NCBI GenBank assembly: GCA_004293505.1
Contig: RDYY01000002.1
Span: forward strand, 1-24,392
DNA from: Sphingobacteriia bacterium
GTDB taxonomy: Bacteria > Bacteroidota > Bacteroidia > Chitinophagales > Chitinophagaceae
DNA length: 24,392 nucleotides
Direction: 5' to 3'
Shown: piece after piece, positions 8,220-15,533 of the stretch
Layout of the letters: each line of letters starts with the position of its first letter
Position numbering within the stretch: position 1 is the first letter of the stretch
Made by a program: the position numbers and the translations under genes
The notes under the pieces: generated by a model
What the model saw: only the letters and a program-made list of their open reading frames with translations
What the model was told of the DNA's origin: nothing
The model's database searches: none

Positions 8220-8248
8220 TTGCCAATCGTTGCTAAGCCTTATCTTTG
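8220..8248 (+). promoter_or_regulatory. pdhA promoter (TTG-N18-TATCTTTG)
   Basis: TTG at 8220-8222, 18 nt, then TATCTTTG at 8241-8248, an exact match to TAnnTTTG. Predicted start is about 8251, which gives an A-rich leader of about 17 nt before the TTG start codon of pdhA. Confidence 0.7.
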
Positions 8249-8267
8249 CCATTCTAAAAAATAAGCC

Positions 8268-9263
8268 TTGCAGACGAAATTTTCGAAAGAGACTTACCTC
8301 TACTGGTACGAGTTGATGCAAATGATTCGCCAGTTCGAGCTAAAAGCCGAAGAGATGTACAAAATGGCGGGAAAAATCCGTGGATTTTTTCATGCTTACA
8401 TTGGACAAGAAGCCATTGCAGCTGGCTGCATGACGGCCACTGGTGCCGACGATCCTTTTATCACGGCTTACCGTGACCATGGTTTGGCCTTGGCCAAAGG
8501 GGTGAGTGCCAACGCCTGCATGGCAGAGCTCTATGGCAAAGCCACCGGATGTGCCAAAGGAAAAGGTGGTTCCATGCACTTTTTTAGTTTAGAACACCGC
8601 TTTTTTGGGGGCCATGGCATTGTGGGCGCACAAATTGGTACAGGTGCTGGCTTGGCTTTTGCTGAAAAATACAAGGGCACCAAAAATGTGGTCCTGGCTT
8701 ATTTTGGTGACGGTGCAGCGCGCCAAGGCATGTTGCACGAAACCTTTAACCTGGCCATGTTGTGGAAGCTTCCCGTGATCTTCATTTGCGAGAACAACAA
8801 TTACGCCATGGGTACTTCCATTGAACGCACCAGCAACGTCATTGATATTTACAAATTGGCCGATGCCTATGAAATGCCCGCTGACCAAGTGGATGGCATG
8901 ACAGCCGAAGCCGTTCACGAAGCCGTGGCCCGCGCCGTAAAACGCGCCAGAGAAGGTGATGGCCCCACTTTGTTGGAAATGAAAACCTACCGTTACAAAG
9001 GGCATTCCATTTCTGATCCCCAGAAATACCGCTCCAAGGACGAGGTAGATGAGTACAAAGAACAAGACCCCATTACCAAAGTGGCACGCACCATTTTAGA
9101 CAACAACTATGCCAGTGCCGATGATTTAGCGGCCATTGACAAGCGCGTCAATGACGTGGTAGAAGCCTCTGTTAAATTTGCCGAAGAAAGCCCCTGGCCC
9201 AATGACGACGAGGTTTTGAAAGACGTTTACCTGGACCAGAATTATCCTTTTATTGTTGATTAA
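8268..9263 (+). CDS. pdhA: Pyruvate dehydrogenase E1 component, alpha subunit
   Basis: ThDP-dependent alpha subunit of the E1 pyruvate decarboxylase, feeding the PDH complex (pyruvate to acetyl-CoA). 331 aa. Motifs: IRGFFHAYIGQEAI near 37-50, YRDHG with H71, the ThDP signature running from GDG at 147-149 to ENN at 175-177 with 26 residues between GDG and NN, and the conserved loop RYKGHSISDPQKYR in the C-terminal third. The start is TTG: a TAA lies two codons upstream, and the resulting N-terminus (M)QTKFSKETYLYWY aligns with family N-termini, whereas the first internal ATG would delete conserved sequence. No beta subunit gene is adjacent; the next genes are unrelated. A 30-bp gap leads to the TPR gene, probably cotranscribed. 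Confidence 0.96.
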   Translation: MQTKFSKETYLYWYELMQMIRQFELKAEEMYKMAGKIRGFFHAYIGQEAIAAGCMTATGADDPFITAYRDHGLALAKGVSANACMAELYGKATGCAKGKGGSMHFFSLEHRFFGGHGIVGAQIGTGAGLAFAEKYKGTKNVVLAYFGDGAARQGMLHETFNLAMLWKLPVIFICENNNYAMGTSIERTSNVIDIYKLADAYEMPADQVDGMTAEAVHEAVARAVKRAREGDGPTLLEMKTYRYKGHSISDPQKYRSKDEVDEYKEQDPITKVARTILDNNYASADDLAAIDKRVNDVVEASVKFAEESPWPNDDEVLKDVYLDQNYPFIVD

Positions 9264-9293
9264 TCCCCTATTTCTTTTAACCACAAAGTACAC

Positions 9294-9986
9294 ATGAGCG
9301 AACAAATACAGGCCCCTCAAGAAGGCCAAGTGATGGCAGAAAAATTAACCGGTAGTTTTCAAAAAATTCAAAAGCCCTTGTTGTTGGGTATCACCGTTTT
9401 GGCCCTGGCCATTGGTGGTTGGTGGGCTTACCAAGAATACGTTCAAAAGCCCAAAGAAGAAAAAGCAGCAGAAGCCCTTTTCATGGCAGAGCGCTTTTTT
9501 GGACAAGATTCTTCTCGCCTAGTATTGGATGGCAATGGCAGCGCCAAAGGTGTATTGTATGTCATCAATAATTTCTCTGGCACCCAAGCAGCCAATTTGG
9601 CCCACTACTATGCTGGTGTGAGCTATTTGAAATTGGGAGAATTTGAAAACGCTGTTAAGCACTTGAAAGATTTTTCTACCGATGCCAAGCAAATTCAATT
9701 GCTGGCCTTGGGTTGCTTGGGCGATGCTTATGCAGAATTGAACAAAAAAACAGAAGCCATTGACGCTTATAAAAAAGCGGCCAAGGCCTTTGATACAGAC
9801 GAGAACAATGCTTCTGAGTACTTGTTCCGTGCCGCTCTTTTGGCCGAAACCAATGGACAAACCAAAGAGGCTTTGGAAATTTTCAAATCCATCAAATCGG
9901 CTTACCCCAAAACCGACAAAGGATTTCAGGCCGACAAATACATTTACCGGTTGAGCATTGAACCCAATGACCTAAGCAGCAAATAG
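9294..9986 (+). CDS. Membrane-anchored tetratricopeptide repeat protein
   Basis: 230 aa. A polar N-terminus of about 27 residues, one transmembrane segment about 28-46 (PLLLGITVLALAIGGWWAY), then a periplasmic-type helical domain. TPR-like units are visible at about 101-127 (LAHYYAGVSYLKLGEFENAV), 135-165 (GCLGDAYAELNKKTEAIDAY) and 173-205 (RAALLAETNGQTKEALEIF). The layout (N-in single anchor plus TPRs) resembles YfgM-type proteins, which assist envelope protein assembly, but that role is only an analogy. Its TAG stop shares one base with the GTG start of ribH (TAGTG), so the two are likely translated together. I recall TPR-ribH neighbours in other Bacteroidota. Confidence 0.88.
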   Translation: MSEQIQAPQEGQVMAEKLTGSFQKIQKPLLLGITVLALAIGGWWAYQEYVQKPKEEKAAEALFMAERFFGQDSSRLVLDGNGSAKGVLYVINNFSGTQAANLAHYYAGVSYLKLGEFENAVKHLKDFSTDAKQIQLLALGCLGDAYAELNKKTEAIDAYKKAAKAFDTDENNASEYLFRAALLAETNGQTKEALEIFKSIKSAYPKTDKGFQADKYIYRLSIEPNDLSSK

Positions 9987-10468
9987 TGGCCAGCAAAGGA
10001 AACAACACATTGACCAAAGGCATTCCCCCAACGGAGGATGCCTTTGTTGTCTTGGTCAAAACCGAATGGAATACCCATTTGGTCAATACCTTGGAAAAAG
10101 GCGCCCGCGACATTTTCAAAACAGCTGGCACCAAGGTCAAGACCCTTACTGTTCCGGGTGCGGTTGAACTGTGCTTTGCGGTGAAACAACATTATGCTTA
10201 TGCGCCCAAAACACCCGATGCCTATATTGTATTGGGCACCGTGATCCAGGGTGATACGCCTCATTTTGACTATGTCTGCCAGGCAGTGACGGAGGGTGTT
10301 ACCCAGTTGAACCTGCAATTAGATGTACCGGTTATTTTTGGTGTATTGACTGTGTTGAATGAAACCCAAGCCAAAGAAAGACTGGGCGGAGCCCACGGAC
10401 ACAAGGGCCAAGAAGCGGCCATCACGGCTTTGAAAATGATTCACTTGAACCGATCTCTTCAATCTTGA
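9986..10468 (+). CDS. ribH: 6,7-dimethyl-8-ribityllumazine synthase
   Basis: Penultimate step of riboflavin synthesis: condenses 5-amino-6-ribitylaminouracil with 3,4-dihydroxy-2-butanone 4-phosphate. 160 aa, normal length. Motifs: W28-N29 (substrate-binding aromatic) in KTEWN, VPGAVELCFAVKQ at about 56-68, LGTVIQGDTPHFDYV at 83-97 with catalytic H93, PVIFGVLTVLNETQAKER at 115-132, then GHKGQEAA. The start is GTG at 9986, overlapping the upstream TAG by one base; no ATG lies near enough to retain the N-terminus. Other rib genes are not in the window. A 9-bp gap precedes the LutA-like gene. Confidence 0.95.
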   Translation: MASKGNNTLTKGIPPTEDAFVVLVKTEWNTHLVNTLEKGARDIFKTAGTKVKTLTVPGAVELCFAVKQHYAYAPKTPDAYIVLGTVIQGDTPHFDYVCQAVTEGVTQLNLQLDVPVIFGVLTVLNETQAKERLGGAHGHKGQEAAITALKMIHLNRSLQS

Positions 10469-10477
10469 TTCCTGCGC

Positions 10478-11197
10478 ATGGAAGTACATTTGTTCATCCC
10501 TTGTTTTGTTGACCAGCTTTACCCCCAAACGGGTTTTAACATGGTCAAGGTTTTGGAAAAAGCAGGTTGTCAAGTAGTGTACAACCCCCAGCAAACCTGT
10601 TGTGGCCAGCCGGCATTCAACGCCGGATTTTGGGGTGAAGCCAAAGAAGTCTGTACCAAATTTGTAAAAGATTTTGAACAGGCCCGCTACATTGTTGCCC
10701 CCAGTGCCAGTTGTGTTGGCTTTATACGCAATTACTACAAAACCATTTTTGACAATTCAGCGTACAGCAGTCCCGCCAAAAAGATTTCGGAGAAGACCTT
10801 TGAATTTTCTGATTTTCTGGTGAATGTGTTGGGCCAAGATGATTTTGGCGCCAGCTTTCCACACATGGTTACTTACCACGATTCTTGTGCGGCTTTGCGC
10901 GAGTGCAAAATCAAAACAGAGCCCCGCCGCTTGTTGAGCAAAGTGCGTGGATTGACTTTGATTGAAATGGCCGAAAATGAGACCTGCTGTGGGTTTGGCG
11001 GAACATTTGCCGTTAAATTTGAACCCATTTCAGTGGCCATGGCCCAGCAAAAAATAAACCATGCAGAAGCCACACCAGCCGATTACATGGTGAGTACAGA
11101 CCTTTCTTGCTTGATGCACATTGAGGGCTGTGCCCGCCACCGCGACAGCAGCATACAAACCATTCACTTGGCCGATGTCTTGGCCAGCGGTTGGTAA
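10478..11197 (+). CDS. LutA/YkgE-type (Fe-S)-binding CCG-domain protein
   Basis: 239 aa with two CCG (DUF224) modules: CCGQP at 41-45 and HDSC at 134-137 plus CCGFGG at 170-175. CCG domains bind non-cubane or [4Fe-4S] clusters in heterodisulfide reductase subunit B and in LutA, the small subunit of the LutABC L-lactate oxidase. Full length suits LutA. LutB and LutC partners are absent from both flanks, so it is an orphan subunit here and its substrate is uncertain. It begins MEVHLFIPCFVDQLYP, the family start, 9 bp after ribH, so it is probably the last gene of the pdhA-TPR-ribH run. It converges on rnr with a 31-bp gap; a weak imperfect hairpin (AGCCTT...AAGGCT, 11215-11236) overlaps the rnr end. 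Confidence 0.88.
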   Translation: MEVHLFIPCFVDQLYPQTGFNMVKVLEKAGCQVVYNPQQTCCGQPAFNAGFWGEAKEVCTKFVKDFEQARYIVAPSASCVGFIRNYYKTIFDNSAYSSPAKKISEKTFEFSDFLVNVLGQDDFGASFPHMVTYHDSCAALRECKIKTEPRRLLSKVRGLTLIEMAENETCCGFGGTFAVKFEPISVAMAQQKINHAEATPADYMVSTDLSCLMHIEGCARHRDSSIQTIHLADVLASGW

Positions 11198-11228
11198 AGT
11201 TAAATGGTGCTTCAAGCCTTTTTGCTTT

Positions 11229-13199
11229 CTAAGGCTGCAAGACCCACTCAAAATCCAATTGTCTTTTCTCTAAATTGGCTGCTACCACTTTGATGGTGAC
11301 TTTGTCGCCCATGCGGAACTTGCGCCCACTGCGCCTGCCCACCAAACTGTAGTCGCCTTCTACGTGGCGAAAATCATCAAAATCACTCAGGCTCACCATG
11401 CTCACCAATCCTTCGCATTTGTGGTCTACGGTCTCTACCCAAAAACCAAAAGCAGCCACACCACTGATGACACCAGCAAAGGTTTCGCCGATATGGGCTT
11501 TTAAAAATTCAACCTGTTTGTATTTGTTGCCCGCCCTTTCGCATTCCATGGCAGCCCTTTCTCTTTCGCTGCAGTGTTTGGATTGTTCCTCTGTTTTTTT
11601 GTTGGCCACCGGGTGTCCTGCCAATACTGTGGCCAAAGTGCGGTGAACCATTACATCGGGGTAACGGCGTATGGGAGAAGTAAAATGACAATAGTGTTCA
11701 AAAGCCAATCCATAGTGACCAATGTTTTCAGCCGTGTACACCGCTTTGGCCATGGTCCGAATGCCCAATTGTTCCAATACGTGTTGTTCGGGTTTGCCCT
11801 TGACATTGGCCAACATGTCGTTGAAACTTTTGGCAATGGCCCTGGGATCAGACACGTCAAAATGGTGCCCATGTTTGCGGGCAAAAACCATGAAGGGTTC
11901 TAATTTTTCTGGATCGGGCCTGTCGTGCACCCGGTAAGGCAGGGGCAAGGGTTTGCCCTGCACTTGTATTTTAGACAGGTCTTTGGCCACGGTGCGATTG
12001 GCCAAGAGCATGAATTCTTCAATCAATTGGTGCGACTCCTTGCTCTCTTTGACCACAACCCCAATGGGCTTGGCATTTTCATCCAACTGAAACCTGACTT
12101 CTTGCGAAGAGAAATTGATGGCACCCGCTTGAAAACGTTTTTTGCGGATCTTCTGTGCCATTTTGTGCAAGGCCAACAAAACATCGGCGTGCAAACCTTC
12201 CCCAGCATCCAAAATCACTTGCACTTCTTCATAAGCATAGCGGTGATCGGAATGAATGACGGTGCGGCCCAACCAATGCGACAAAACATCACCCTTGGCA
12301 TTCATCTTGAAAACGGCAGAGAAAGTAAACTTGTCTTCATGGGGTCGCAAAGAACACAGTTCGTTGGATATTTTTTCGGGCAACATGGGGTTGACCCGAT
12401 CGGGCAAATACACACTGGTGGCCCGCTTATAGGCTTCTTCATTCAAAGGCGTTCCGGGTTCTACATAATGGCTGACGTCTGCAATGTGCACCCCAACTTC
12501 AAATTCATCCTCCCCTGTTTGTTGAAACGACAAAGCGTCGTCAAAATCTTTGGCATCTGCAGGATCAATGGTGATGGTCAACACCGATCGCATGTCGCGG
12601 CGACGGCTGATCTCTTGTGGGTCCAACACTTCTGGTAAGCGGGCAGCCGCTTCTTCTACTTCTTCTGGAAAACTGAGGGGAAAACCTGCTTGGGCCAAGA
12701 GTTCTTTCATGGCCGCATCGTTTTCATTTTCGGGTGAGAGCAAACCCACTACTTTGCCCACGGGCTTGCGGTCTTCTTTCTCCCATTGGACCAATTGCAC
12801 CACTACCCTGCTGCCATCTTCGGCCCCAGCCAAGTCTTTCAAGGGTATGTACAAATGGGGCATGGGTTTGGTGCTGTCGGGCACAAAAAATGCGTGGTGC
12901 TGCGAGCGTTGAATGTGGCCTACAAATTCAGTTTGTTTGCGGCTGACCACTTCTGTAATCTTGCCTTCTTTTTTGCCTGAGTTGGGGTTTTCTTTGATCA
13001 CTTTCACCCGAACGGTATCTCCATCCAAAGCGTTCCCAAAATCATTGGGCTTGACCATGACGTCGCCACCCTCTCCTGCCAAGATCACATAACCCATGCC
13101 AGAGCGGGTTACTTCCAATACACCTTTGGACAAGTGTGAGGTGGCAGCCCTTTTTTGTTGTTTTTGCTTTTGTTTAGACTTCTGTTTGTGTTTACTCAT
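11229..13199 (-). CDS. rnr: Ribonuclease R
   Basis: 3'-to-5' hydrolytic exoribonuclease of the RNB family, degrading structured RNA. 656 aa, shorter than the about 810-aa enterobacterial enzyme but usual for Bacteroidota. Layout: a lysine/glutamine-rich N-terminal tail (residues 2-18), cold-shock-like OB domains about 25-150, an RNB catalytic domain about 200-530 with DPADAKDFDDAL starting at 212 (four metal-binding aspartates) and HFTSPIRRYPD, and a C-terminal S1 domain about 570-650. The ATG at 13199 overlaps the lpxK stop by 8 nt (ATGAGTAA), so rnr is the last gene of the bioD-fthC-lpxK-rnr run. The identity is clear; only the exact domain borders are approximate. Confidence 0.96.
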   Translation of the reverse strand: MSKHKQKSKQKQKQQKRAATSHLSKGVLEVTRSGMGYVILAGEGGDVMVKPNDFGNALDGDTVRVKVIKENPNSGKKEGKITEVVSRKQTEFVGHIQRSQHHAFFVPDSTKPMPHLYIPLKDLAGAEDGSRVVVQLVQWEKEDRKPVGKVVGLLSPENENDAAMKELLAQAGFPLSFPEEVEEAAARLPEVLDPQEISRRRDMRSVLTITIDPADAKDFDDALSFQQTGEDEFEVGVHIADVSHYVEPGTPLNEEAYKRATSVYLPDRVNPMLPEKISNELCSLRPHEDKFTFSAVFKMNAKGDVLSHWLGRTVIHSDHRYAYEEVQVILDAGEGLHADVLLALHKMAQKIRKKRFQAGAINFSSQEVRFQLDENAKPIGVVVKESKESHQLIEEFMLLANRTVAKDLSKIQVQGKPLPLPYRVHDRPDPEKLEPFMVFARKHGHHFDVSDPRAIAKSFNDMLANVKGKPEQHVLEQLGIRTMAKAVYTAENIGHYGLAFEHYCHFTSPIRRYPDVMVHRTLATVLAGHPVANKKTEEQSKHCSERERAAMECERAGNKYKQVEFLKAHIGETFAGVISGVAAFGFWVETVDHKCEGLVSMVSLSDFDDFRHVEGDYSLVGRRSGRKFRMGDKVTIKVVAANLEKRQLDFEWVLQP

Positions 13200-14283
13200 G
13201 GGTAGGGCTTAAGGGAAATTGCAGGACAAAATCCAGCAAGTATTTGTCCAAAGCAGCGGCTTGGTCAAATAAAATGCGGTGGCGAATGGGCAGGACATAA
13301 AAGGCATCACTGGCACTGATTTCTTCTTTGAATTTGTGCAAGCGAACAGCGTCTTTTTCTGTGGTCAAGATCATTTTATGGGGGGCACTGATTTGGTCAA
13401 ATTGTTTTTTGATTTGGCGCAAATCGTCTACAGAGAAAATATGGTGGTCCCTGAAATCCAGCTGGTAATAGGTTTGGGCTTTTTGGTGCAAATAGGTTTT
13501 CAAGGGCTGGGGATTGGCAATACCACACACCAAGAGTACTTCGTCTTGCAAATTGATGTCCCGTTTTTGTTGGGGATCAGACAAATGGTATGGCGTGCCA
13601 TAATCAATGGTGGAGAAAAAAACTTTTTGGTGGGCCAAGGGCTTCAAAGAAGCCAAAACGCTTTGCCGCTCTGCTTCAGATAATTCCGTTGGACATTTGG
13701 TAACGATGATGATGGCCGCTCTTTTGGCCGAAGACCATTGGTCTCTGAGGTCGCCGGTGGGCAAAAAGAAATCATCTGAATACAGGTTGCTGAATTCGGT
13801 CAATAAAATATTCAGTCCCGCTTGAACAGATCGGTGTTGAAAAGCATCGTCCAAAATGATGGCTTTTAGATCGGGACGGTCTTGCAACAATTGGGGAATG
13901 GCCACCAGCCTTTCTTCTCCCACCGCTATGGCCGCCTGTGGGAATTTCAAATGAAATTGCATGGGCTCATCGCCAATTTCCAAAGCAGTGGTGTTTTCTC
14001 CGGCCAATAGATAGCCCTTGGTTTTTCTTTTGTACCCTCGGCTCAAAGTCCCCACAGCTACATGGGGCAGCAAGCGTTCCAAAATATACTCCACCATGGG
14101 CGACTTACCGGTTCCGCCAACAGCCAGGTTGCCCACACAAATCAAAGGAAAATGAAAGCGGGCCGAGCCCAACCATTTTTTGTCAAAAGCCAGGTTGCGC
14201 AACCAGATTACCCCACCATATAAAACGGCCAAAGGCAAGAGCAAAACCCGAAATGACTTCAAGAAGAAAGCGTTAAAATGCAT
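13192..14283 (-). CDS. lpxK: Tetraacyldisaccharide 4'-kinase
   Basis: Phosphorylates the 4' position of the lipid A disaccharide at the inner membrane, which shows the organism makes lipid A and is Gram-negative. 363 aa. The N-terminus MHFNAFFLKSFRVLLLPLAV is hydrophobic and amphipathic as expected; the Walker A region is GNLAVGGTGKSP at 51-62; SRGYKRKTKGY and ILDDAFQHR (family signatures) follow, and LTTEKDAVRL is near the C-terminus. The open frame extends about 105 codons upstream, but that part is antisense-like, overlaps the cyclo-ligase gene and has no lpxK similarity, so the ATG at 14283 is chosen. It overlaps the upstream gene by 11 nt and rnr by 8 nt. Confidence 0.95.
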   Translation of the reverse strand: MHFNAFFLKSFRVLLLPLAVLYGGVIWLRNLAFDKKWLGSARFHFPLICVGNLAVGGTGKSPMVEYILERLLPHVAVGTLSRGYKRKTKGYLLAGENTTALEIGDEPMQFHLKFPQAAIAVGEERLVAIPQLLQDRPDLKAIILDDAFQHRSVQAGLNILLTEFSNLYSDDFFLPTGDLRDQWSSAKRAAIIIVTKCPTELSEAERQSVLASLKPLAHQKVFFSTIDYGTPYHLSDPQQKRDINLQDEVLLVCGIANPQPLKTYLHQKAQTYYQLDFRDHHIFSVDDLRQIKKQFDQISAPHKMILTTEKDAVRLHKFKEEISASDAFYVLPIRHRILFDQAAALDKYLLDFVLQFPLSPTHE

Positions 14284-14839
14284 AGACCGCTGTGGGCGTA
14301 ATGCCCAGGTGCAAAGGTAGGTCAAATGCATGAAGGTCTGAGATGGCTGGCACGGGCTCAAAATAAGAGAAACCCAAAAAGATGGCACTAGGGCTGGCCG
14401 ATGCCAAGAAACGGTCATAAAAGCCCTTGCCATACCCAACCCGGTATCCCGCTTGGTCAAAAGCAACCAAGGGGACCAAAACCAAATCAAAAACTTCAAC
14501 GGGCAAAATGTGGTCACCATTGGGTTCAGGAATGCCCCAAGCATTGCTGCGATAAACCGTGTCTTCGTTAATGGCCACGGCTTCCATGCCGGTGGCACTG
14601 GTGATACGGGGATAGGCCAATTGCACGCCTGGTACCATGTGGTGCAAATAGCGGGTAAACAAATGGGTATTGGGCTCGGCCTGGTCTGTCATGGGCCAAT
14701 AGGTCAAAACATGTTGAACTGGGCTCCAATCCAAGCTTTGAAATTGAATCAGCAAGAGGTCATCCAGGCGCAGGCGGTCCTTGCCCGACAGAGCTTTGCG
14801 CAAAGCCAAATGCTCTTTTCTGATCTCGGCTTTCCGCAT
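14273..14839 (-). CDS. fthC: 5-formyltetrahydrofolate cyclo-ligase
   Basis: Converts 5-formyl-THF to 5,10-methenyl-THF using ATP, recycling an inhibitory folate. 188 aa, typical. Motifs: an N-terminal basic helix MRKAEIRKEHL, WGIPEP at 101-106 and the strongly conserved GYGKGFYDRFL from 135, with LGITPTAVYAF at the end. An in-frame extension of 38 codons exists upstream but overlaps bioD and looks like non-coding translation; the ATG at 14839 shares one base with the bioD stop (TGATG). It ends 11 nt inside lpxK. It may also help the one-carbon pool around histidine breakdown, but no sequence link shows that. Confidence 0.93.
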   Translation of the reverse strand: MRKAEIRKEHLALRKALSGKDRLRLDDLLLIQFQSLDWSPVQHVLTYWPMTDQAEPNTHLFTRYLHHMVPGVQLAYPRITSATGMEAVAINEDTVYRSNAWGIPEPNGDHILPVEVFDLVLVPLVAFDQAGYRVGYGKGFYDRFLASASPSAIFLGFSYFEPVPAISDLHAFDLPLHLGITPTAVYAF

Positions 14840-15489
14840 CAAAGAAAATATTTTTGAAGCGCCGGCAACAATTCTGCAGCGGTAGCCGCCACACGATTGG
14901 CATCCACTGCTTCTAATTTGGGAATGCTGGCTATTTTGGGATAGCCACTCCACTCTACTATTTCGTCTTCATAATCCATATAGGAATCGGTAAACACCCA
15001 ACCCAAAACGGGGATGTCATTGCTGCGGCAAAAAGCAGCCGTTAACAAAGAATGGTTGATGCTGCCCAAATAGTTGCGGCTAACCAAAATGACTTCTGCT
15101 TGCAAAAGCTTGATGAAATCTGCCATCAAGATTTTTTGGTGCAAGGGAACCAGCAAACCACCGGCACCTTCTATCAACAGCTGTTGGTGGGGCCTGCTTT
15201 CTTGGATTTGCTGAAAGGATTCATACAGTTTGACCACTTCAATGTCCCTGCCCGCTGCTCTGGCTGACAAATGCGGAGAAGCGGGTAGATCAAATTCATA
15301 AGCAGGTGCATGAATCTTGACGCTTGGGTTTTGCACCAGTTGGCGCAAGGTCTCGGCGTCGGTGCTGGGCTCCCTGCCTGCTTGAACAGGCTTCCAATAA
15401 TCCGCCCCCAAGGCCTGGGTCAACACGGCCGCCACCAAGGTCTTGCCCACATCGGTTCCAATGCCTGTAATGAAAACAGGTTTTTTCAT
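14839..15489 (-). CDS. bioD: Dethiobiotin synthetase
   Basis: ATP-dependent ring closure of 7,8-diaminopelargonate with CO2 in biotin synthesis. 216 aa, family length. P-loop TGIGTDVGKT at 8-17, K33 in WKPVQAG (substrate and ATP contacts), EGAGGLLVPL in the middle, and a C-terminal part with GWVFTDSY. First gene of the overlapping run bioD-fthC-lpxK-rnr; no other bio gene is nearby. ATG 15489 is the clear start. A perfect TAACTTTG ends 4 nt before it. It is divergent from the GH20 gene across 44 bp. Confidence 0.95.
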   Translation of the reverse strand: MKKPVFITGIGTDVGKTLVAAVLTQALGADYWKPVQAGREPSTDAETLRQLVQNPSVKIHAPAYEFDLPASPHLSARAAGRDIEVVKLYESFQQIQESRPHQQLLIEGAGGLLVPLHQKILMADFIKLLQAEVILVSRNYLGSINHSLLTAAFCRSNDIPVLGWVFTDSYMDYEDEIVEWSGYPKIASIPKLEAVDANRVAATAAELLPALQKYFL

Positions 15490-15493
15490 GTAC

Positions 15494-15501
15494 CAAAGTT
15501 A
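15494..15501 (-). promoter_or_regulatory. -7 element for the bioD operon (TAACTTTG)
   Basis: Exact TAnnTTTG on the minus strand, 4 nt before the bioD ATG. It predicts a leader of about 2 nt. No convincing -33. The diverging GH20 gene has TAGTTTTA at 15520-15527, six nt before its ATG, a weaker candidate. Confidence 0.5.
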
Positions 15502-15533
15502 AGTGCGTGCGCAATTGCTTAGTTTTATTCTCT

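Noticed and set aside
11215..11236. Hairpin AGCCTT...AAGGCT as a terminator between the LutA-like gene and rnr
   Set aside because: Six pairs with a 10-nt loop, overlapping the rnr coding end and without a following T tract.
14284..14598. N-terminal extension of lpxK by about 105 codons
   Set aside because: Lies in another frame over the cyclo-ligase gene; LpxK homology begins at MHFNAFFLKS.
14840..14953. 38-codon extension of the 5-formyl-THF cyclo-ligase
   Set aside because: Overlaps bioD, and the family start MRKAEIRKEHL sits at the TGATG junction.
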